A DNA stretch of 64,000 bases from Areca catechu (Eukaryota; Streptophyta; Magnoliopsida; Arecales; Arecaceae). The stretch lies in the NCBI GenBank assembly GCA_021397845.1, contig CM038050.1:10420471-10484470 (forward strand), in the 5' to 3' direction. Below, in pieces: positions 39,901 to 48,800 of the stretch (positions are counted from its first letter, which is position 1; every line of letters starts with the position of its first letter). Below the pieces are notes generated by a model. The model saw nothing but the letters and a program-made list of their open reading frames with translations, was not told the origin of the DNA and searched no databases. The position numbers and the translations under genes were made by a program.

Positions 39901-42756
39901 GATAGCTCCTTTAAAGTTCGAAAAAGAACCATAAAAATCCTATGCGAAGCAAGCATATCAGCTGACTGGAGCTGTTGCAGCAAAAAAGAGAAGAGCTCCG
40001 GCCTATGGACAATTACCCAGCAAATATTATTAGAAAGACATTTTCCATCAACTGCAAATTAAGAGGCTTTAAAATGGTCAGACTATTATCAGCAAAATTA
40101 ATCCAACACCTGGCAAAAAGGATCAAAATCACTACTCTAACATAAACCATGATCAGAAGTTGTATATATTTAGATTCACAAGTAGTGGACCGGGACAATC
40201 CAGTAAGGGTAGCTAGATATGTTCATAGCTTCACGCTGTTAAGAAAATTCCAGTAACATAACAGTTCCGTATTAAAAATTTTAGGATTAAATGAATATAG
40301 TAGTAGATTAGATCAAAACCACTTGTCTAACAAAAAGAATGAAACTTAAGCTTGAGAGATTTAAATTACTAACAAGGTAAACTATCAGATAAAGGGTAAA
40401 TAAATAGCTTCCTGGGAACATTTGAGAAAAAAATAACGGTAGATCACAAACAAACGGCCACATAGGATACCACCTCAAGTTCCAATTTTTATTTCAGAGA
40501 GGTTTGGCGGTTTTACCTGATAGCAAGTTAATGGAAATTGAAAGCATTATGTTGAAAATGTTTTGAATACTTTGTTAGGGATTGCTTGTAGGATGTTCAT
40601 ACATGTGTGAGCAGTGCCTTATTGTGCTTGTGTAAAAAACACAAGCAGACAAATTTACAAGAAGAATGCATAATGAGCTGCTTACAACATGATGGTGTAA
40701 ATAATACAAGTGGTGGTGGGTTGGCACAATAAAACGTCTTGTGGCATATGCTCCATGGCATTGGACATCCTTCTATATTGTGTAAGGAGTCCTAATTGTG
40801 AAACATTGTGCCGGATTTTGAGCTTGTTTGGAAAGGCATGGTAAAATAGCCGGACTTGAAGGTGCCCTTGCATAAGTCACTAGTGGTGGGTCTAAAGTGG
40901 TCGTGGATTGATGGGCATGGGTAGAGCTGACTGTTCTGGTACAAAGATCATTTTACTTTTGAGAAGGGACAAAAATTGCATTTTTACCAAGCTTCTTTTA
41001 TGGGTTGGAAGGAAAGGGAGGCAGTAACTAAAGCAAAGAGTGGTCTTGGAAGTGCCGGAACTTCAAAGCCTCTTTTTGAAGCAAATATTGACAAGGATTC
41101 TCATGCTGATCTAGTTGACGTATTCATTGAGACCAAAGTCCCAAAAAAAATTTACAAATAGCCAAATAGGAAAGCTGCTCAATCTTTGAGTGTGATGAAA
41201 TCATTTATCCTGGTACATTACAAGGCGATTATTTGTAAGATAAACATTGTGGCAGATGTAATTTGACAAAATAATCTTCTACCCACTCATCAAAAGCCAA
41301 TACAAACTCATGTAATTGATGATCCATAGAAAGCTGTCTTAATTACCATGCATCCCGCCTAATCACATGAACTTGGGAATAATAGCAAAGGAAATAGTGA
41401 ACATGCATGTCCCTATCTCAATTTAAGTGGGACCAACTACGCTAAAAAAAATGGATGTTCATCAGGATAATTTGGGCAGCAGAGCATCTTTTAAAGCATC
41501 AAGCGCCATCCAATAATCATAACTGCAACCAACAAGGCTAATTTAATTCATTAATTGACTAGATATATAGATCCTTTTCTTGTCGTTCTTTCAAATCAAG
41601 AATCACATCCTATATCAAGTCATCAACCTTTACAATACCAAATCTCAAAAATTACATCCTATACCAAGTTATCAACCTTTACATTATCAAATCTCAAGAA
41701 TTAGATCCTATATCAAGATATCAACCTTTACATTACTAAATCTCCCTTCCTCTGTATTGCATTGTACCCACACCATCATTTCAAGATAATCTTATTTAAT
41801 GGCTACTAGAAATGTTGCATCAACAATCAATTGAATTGAAGCCAATTCTATGCTTTTGTTTGACCATATTTTGGCCCTATCCACTGTACATTTTCTTTCA
41901 TAACTCCAACCCATGCTTCACCCTTATCCTTGCCGTAGCACTTAGAACAAGAAATTGTAAATCTAAAGGGGAACTTCCCCAATGCCAATAGCTAACTTAT
42001 TTGTGCAAACCTGCAGACAAAGTCTTGAAGTAAAGCCTCAAAATAGGCTCATTCTAATAATTGGAGCACCAATCATTGCATGGTTGCACCTTTTTTGCAC
42101 ATGCCTTTCTTAGTTGTCATTATATTACATTATACTTACTGCACACTTGCACCCTTACTCCATGTTAATAAAATCCATGTTCAGGTTATTTCAATCAATA
42201 CTTAGCCAAAATGAACAGCAATATACGTGGGTTGTTGAATGTGGTTTTCCTGAACCTCTCTCTCATGGACTTCCCATTCAACAAATTATAAGAATACCGT
42301 CTTTGTTTTATTTTGGTCTAATTTAGTACAACTGCAAATTAACAAAAATGGAACAAATTGCTATTCAAGGTTTTAAATATCAACAGAAAGGAACAGTACT
42401 ACCAGTACCATATTGTTTTGGCAGGATTTCACTGCTGGAACAAGCCCCAGGTCATCAAAACATAGCCAAACAAGGCATCCTGGACGGGCCAAGTCAATGC
42501 CGGTAGGTAGAAGCCATGGTTTGGCCAATACAATGCATGTATCATGCATCCCAGCTAATACAGGTCGATATTAACTGGTACCGAGCCCAGTATTTCCGAT
42601 TCGAAGACATCCCAACTAGGACACCCTGAAAAAAAATTTTAATCGTTTTAGATCACCAATGGGAGGAGACAAAGCTTGCTGGGTACCTTAATTCCTTTAA
42701 GCATCTCATAAGGGACCTCCAAGCCCTCCTCTAAACCCATTTTATGAGAAAAAGAG

Positions 42757-42823
<67 letters not shown>

Positions 42824-45800
42824 GGGGGGGGGTCCTTGCTCTCACCCGAAAGAGGATACTGATGGATCAACAAGGGAGGGAACTTCACTTTGGTGAGGCT
42901 CTCAAATCTTGTTTTTTGCCCAAAGTTGATGAAAACCAAAAAATTGGAGAAATTCGTGTCGATTTTTTTTTACTTGAATTTTGGATATGCTTAACACCCT
43001 ACAACATAGCGATTTTTGTTTTTCCAACAATTATTAACATATTAATATATATGTATATATATAATGTTAATATGAAAAAATGTAGCATGTTTGCATCTGT
43101 AATTTTCACATGCTCCAATTTTTATATATAGAACATTTTTCAAAATATTTAAAATCAATTAACTTTTGTATGGAGAAAATAATTAGAAAATGCTGAAGTA
43201 TTTGAGATTGAGATTGAGAAGAAAGTATTTGAATCAAAACAAGAAAATGGCGAGAAGACCAGTAGGATCTTGTTCGTGATGATGAAGATCATCAAAGGTT
43301 GTACTGCCCTGAGATGTCCAGTTTGGAGCATGCCAAGCTATATCCATATATCAGGGGTGGACAGGTACGATTGCGCCCCTCGGTTCAAAAAACTAGCAAG
43401 GGAGGAGGAGAGGGAAGAGAGAGGGAGGGAGGGAGGGTAGTGGAAAGAGAGAGGTGGAGGTTCACTTAAATTAAAAGAAAAAAAAAAGCTGAAGCCCCTA
43501 TTTCATTTCAAAGTAGGGACTCTGCCCCTCTTATGGCATTACAGAGGAAAAGGGACTTCATAAGCCATCTCTCTTCCGCCCTCCATCTCTCTCTTCACTA
43601 CCCTCTCCCTCCCATCCTATCTTTCCCACCCTCCCTCCCCCTTCTCTCTCTCTCTCTCAATTTCTCTCACTCCCCTCCCTCATTGGTTCCCTTCATCAAT
43701 ATGCACCAAGACAGTATAGTACGATACCATACCATACCATTAGCCTAGCAGCATGGATGTCAGTTCCAACACCATGGACCCTGATGAAGATCCTGTGCTT
43801 GGATGGTGATGGATCAGCAATCTCAAGATAGCAACCACTAGATGATCCAGGGGATCCACCACGACCAAGTAGAACCATCACGAAGGAGTTGGGGTTGTAC
43901 AATCTAGACAGCTAGGAAAAAAAGCATATCTAACCACCATGAGTGAGACATGATAAAAGACTTGAGTCTAAGGATCATGATTAGCAGTTCAATCACTAGA
44001 TATTTAGGTCATGGCATGATGCACAGGCCTCCATGGCCAAACAAGCAATCTAGTAAGAAGGGCAAGTCTAGGAGCAGCCATAAATCTGGTTGAGCCAAAC
44101 ATCGATATACCAATCTAGGAAGATAGAAGACAGTGATGAGACTCCAAAACCATCAAATTCCGACTTGCCCGGATCATCCCACAATAATAGTGACGATGAT
44201 AATGATAGTTCGAGTGAAAGGTCTAGAGGTCGGAGTGAGTAGGGTGGGCAGCCTAGAGGTGGTGGTGGTTATTCTCAAGGACAGTCCATGCTAATTGAGA
44301 GGGAGAGTTTAGACGTGCCACATAGGATAAGGATCACGATGCTGGATGAAAACTAGATCTTGTAGGGCAATGTTGTCCTACAAGAGGAGATGACCCATGG
44401 GGTAGTGCAACTAGGGCAACAGGATCAGGGTTACAAGGAAAGATGTGCAACAAGGTTGGAAGCTCAATTGCAAGAAACTATGTTCAGAGATAGGAGAATT
44501 ACATGCGCATGTGACACTAAAAGTTGAGCTAATGAAAAAGATTACACAGAGCAATACTGGGAGATTTGAGAACTATTATATAGATTTGAGGGAGTGGACA
44601 CTAGTAACACAACCACTAGTGCATCAGATAGCTAGCTATGGTGGAAATTGAATCTCAATGTATGCCGGTGGATCTCCTAGTGCATCAAATAGTTAGAGTG
44701 GACATTATGCTACATCCATGTATAATCCATTTGGTTTCTCCCACTCATCATATCTCATGAGATCAAATTCTGCACATCGCCATGCCTATGGATATGAGTA
44801 TAGCCAGGGACCAAAGTACAATACTGCTTCATACTATGTTGACTAGATATTGCAGGGCTCCTACAAATACCAGATCTGCATGCATCCACAGCATCAAGAG
44901 TCAGAATTGATCTTATAACCGACTGATATGGGGAAAATATCTATGCTAGTAAAATGTTCCAAATTTGGACTACTAGCAAAACCCAAATGTATATGAGAGT
45001 CATCACAGTAAATGGGATTAGAACTATAAAGTGAGTTGTTTTGACTTTATTTTTACAATACTATAACATATTTTCCATTCTTATATATATTGTTAGTTGA
45101 CTGATTATTGAGTGTCAGTACCAATATCAACACTCGAGTATCACATACCTTTTAAAAACACCCCTTCAATGATAAAAAAAACACAAAACAAAATCACCTA
45201 AATATCTTTATCATACATAGACACCAAAAAAGTCCATGAAAAAGCAAAAATATTATTTAAAAACAAATACATTTTAACCTTCCCAATATGGGATGGCATG
45301 AAGCCCCATACTGTATGTCAATATGGGACAGCCCAACAAGTATTTGAAACCTTGTTGCTACGTAAGTCAAAAAGTAGCAACTACTAGCACAAGAAGGACT
45401 AGGTTAACAATATGAGAAATAAGTTGCTATATATCAGATTAGCTTTTTAGGAATGATACTATGAAGGTAAAGATTTGACTGGTAATAAGCAGTAGTCTCC
45501 ACTATAACAAAGGATAGATAAATGAGCTAGCAAATGGCATTACAAAATAAAGCCAGCAATAAGGATGCTTGTCATTTGTATCATACCTCATTTGTTTACT
45601 CAATTAAGAACAATCAGATCCTTAGATTTTTCATTTTTTATAGCATTATGCAGCAACTATCCTACCTACAGCATAATCGAACAAAATGGACTACACAGGA
45701 GTTGTTAAGAGGATAGCATCCATTTTCACTGATCAAAAAGGAGGGAAGGGGGAAAAAGAGAAAAATAAATGAGACAGAGACATAAAGACTTCAAACTGAT

Positions 45801-48800
45801 AAGGAATGCTTAAATATATATAAAATTTAAAAATGCAGATAGTAAATTTATTTTGAACTGCAAGCAAATGATCTTGCAAGAAAACCACGAGTCAAATCAT
45901 ACCATTCTTTTGGGTAATCAATGCGTGCAATTTTGGAGACAAGAACAGCCAATTGAATTGCTATCTGTGCCAAAACATATACCAAAAAAAAAAAAAAAAA
46001 AAGCTGAATTAGCATATGCTTGTTGGTTCCCCTAATAAAGAAGCTCGGAAAAGCATTTGAAATATTTTTCCAAATAGGCTTCAAAGGCAATGACAAAAAA
46101 AGTTCTAGTTGATACATCTAAAGACCAGGTGAATAATCTAAAGACATTTTTAGATATTGCCTATCCAGCTTCAGTAAGATCAACAAATAGAATAGAAGAA
46201 AAGCAAGAAGCATTGATCTGTATCAGAACTGCATAATGACATGTAGGCAACCACTTAGATTACTATTAATTTTAACCTGAGTATTCTCTTCACGTATGTG
46301 TAACAGCAACTTCTTTCGAAGATGAACCTTTTCTTCATTGCTAATGCCTCTGCAGCAAAGGAATGTATACTGCACAAGATTAAAAGATCTTCGGGAGAAA
46401 GAAGAAAGCTGATTGAGCTGACAACAGCATAGGGTGATAATAACATACAATCCAAAGAAGCAGTTGTAAAATAACAAAATTGGTATATCAATGAATTTGA
46501 AAGACAAAATATATAAGGCTATCTAGATGAGCATAAAAATCAGGAGAAAGATAATGGTTCCCTTGGTAGAAAAGGTAGTAAGTTGAGGATTTTATGAACT
46601 ATAGGCATTTTCACGAGCTTAACTCTCAGGCTGTGCTTTCCGCTTATGGTTGTGATCATTCTTGATGCTACTGACCTAGCCATCATCACTTTGACCATGT
46701 CTCCAACCTAGATTTAAAGTTTTACAAGTTTCAAATTTTCCATAGTTCTTCCATTTTTCTTATTCCTCTATGGGCTACAATTTAACAAAACATCTCTCAC
46801 TTCTCCTTCATCCAATGAAATTATGTAATTGCCCCTAGTGACTTCATGCACATAGACAGCCGTGTAGGCACCACTTAACTTAAATGGTTACTTTACAACA
46901 CAAGATTTATTAAATAACCAGAACTGATACAGAGCTAAACAGGGAGACTTTTGTAAAGACAAAAGAATCACATTCTAATTTATTTATTCAGACAATTATC
47001 TGGAGCAGAACAAATTAGGTGTCAACATTTGTTCTCAGGAAATCACCATCAAGTAACAAATTCCAGTATGGGTTGGGTTTTGTTAAGAATTTTTGGCCTA
47101 GATTTTAACAAATCAGGTATGGATGAAAGTTTTTTTAGTCAACTTGGGTTAGAAGGACAGAGTACTGTTTGTGTCCATTAGGATTATGAAGGAACATGAT
47201 TGTGTGGATAAGGTTCTTGAGAATGGTTGGTCTCTTTTAATTTGATTTGTCATCACCTCAAAATCAAGTTACCAAGAGTCAATACAAACAAGGTTGGGTC
47301 ATGCAGCGTATGTAGTTATGGACCGGGATGGCTTGAGTTGAAGTTTTGCTCATGCATGGTATGAGTGATTTCAATAGAATGATTTCAACACTTTTGTGTG
47401 CTTCGTAAATTGTACTTCTATTAACTACTTGTGAATAATAAAATATTTCATAAACTTAGCATAGAGATTGTATCTTATTTCTGTTATGTTTGGTTTTGCT
47501 TTCTTTTAAGGCACATCATAACTTTACATTTACTATTTGTAAGTACATTCAAGCATCTAAGGAAATTAAATAAGGAGTCTCTTACTTTACATAATACATT
47601 TGCAAACTACATCATCTTTCTCTAGGGGACTCGGAGGAAGTGGATGGTTCCCATTAAGTTAATTTTCAGCGTATGCTTATATGTTTAACAATCCAACTTT
47701 CTCTCTCTTCCATTTTTTTCCTCTTTTTGTATATTTTATTCATTTTTTGCCCTCTCTTTTTACTCCTAAAAGTGATAAGAGTATTATACCCCATACAAAA
47801 TTTTAAAAATAGTTTATGTTTATTCAAGTCATTGTGCCCATTGGCTTAGGTTTTTATTATGTTGCATAAAGTGGCCTGGTTTTTAGATTTTTCTTTTCCA
47901 TTCAACTGATAAAGCCATTTATACTCAAGGATAGGAGAAAAGTTAATGACTTAATTATTTTACAAGCATGATTATCACCTTGGATAGGATGTTGGCTCAC
48001 CTTGTACCCCGTTTCCTTTCCTGTTTAATTCCAAATAAAACTTCATAACTCTCTTGAAAAAGTTTGGGCAACCATTTGCCATCTTCGAGGCCCACCTTTA
48101 CTCTCATAATAACCCCCAAACTTATCTCAAGCAAAACTAATTTCTAACACCAGAGGCAATGGCAACCACACCCTCTCTTTACCTCCTTCATTAGCAATGT
48201 TTTGACCTACTTCTTGTATTGAGCTCACAACATAAGAATAGGTATACCATGTAAACAACCATTATGGAACTCGAAAAGTACTGTTAAAAACATTCTAACT
48301 TATTCAGTTTGAATTTTGAAAATCCTGCTCCCAAGATTTCCTGGAAATAACTTCATCAACTGATCCATAATTTCCCTTTGCAGATTGTTTTCTCTATCTT
48401 TTCACATTTCAGATTTCCAATAATATTTTTTAGTGAAAAAGGGATCAGCAGTTTTAGCAAAGCAGGGAATTCAGATTAATTGTTGGCAGACCTTTACATA
48501 AGTAGGAAGTGCCAGCTTAGGTTCGAAGCTGATGTGGCAGTTTGGGTTCAAAGCTGAGTGCCCAAAGTAGCCCTTGCCATGGAAATATCAGAATCAATTG
48601 ACTGCCACTTGCTACTAGAGAAAAGCAAATTAATCATTCAAACCAACCAGATATAAGGTTGCATTCAAGAAAGAAAGAATCGGTTATGGTCAAGTAAGTG
48701 GACGAATATGTCAGAAAATATCGTCCAGACAGGTATCAGGTTGTGCAGGGAAAAGGAATCAATGGCATACAAATAAGTGGAAGAATTGGTCATAATAGAT

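Larger units (their letters stand above)
40003..45902. other. Intron 4 of the importin-11-like gene
   Basis: A 5.9-kb AT-rich intron. It contains a 49-bp tandem repeat (41591-41745), GGTATGG-type repeats (about 42400-42600), a compound microsatellite (42752-42831), C/T-rich tracts near 43560-43680 and a decayed transposon-like stretch (44050-44960). A 61-codon open frame at 40976-41161 has no recognisable motif. Confidence 0.5.

Noticed and set aside
40976..41161. A 61-codon frame in intron 4 (MHFYQASFMGWKERE...)
   Set aside because: Reads like protein in places but I cannot tie it to any family and it is short; not enough to call a gene.
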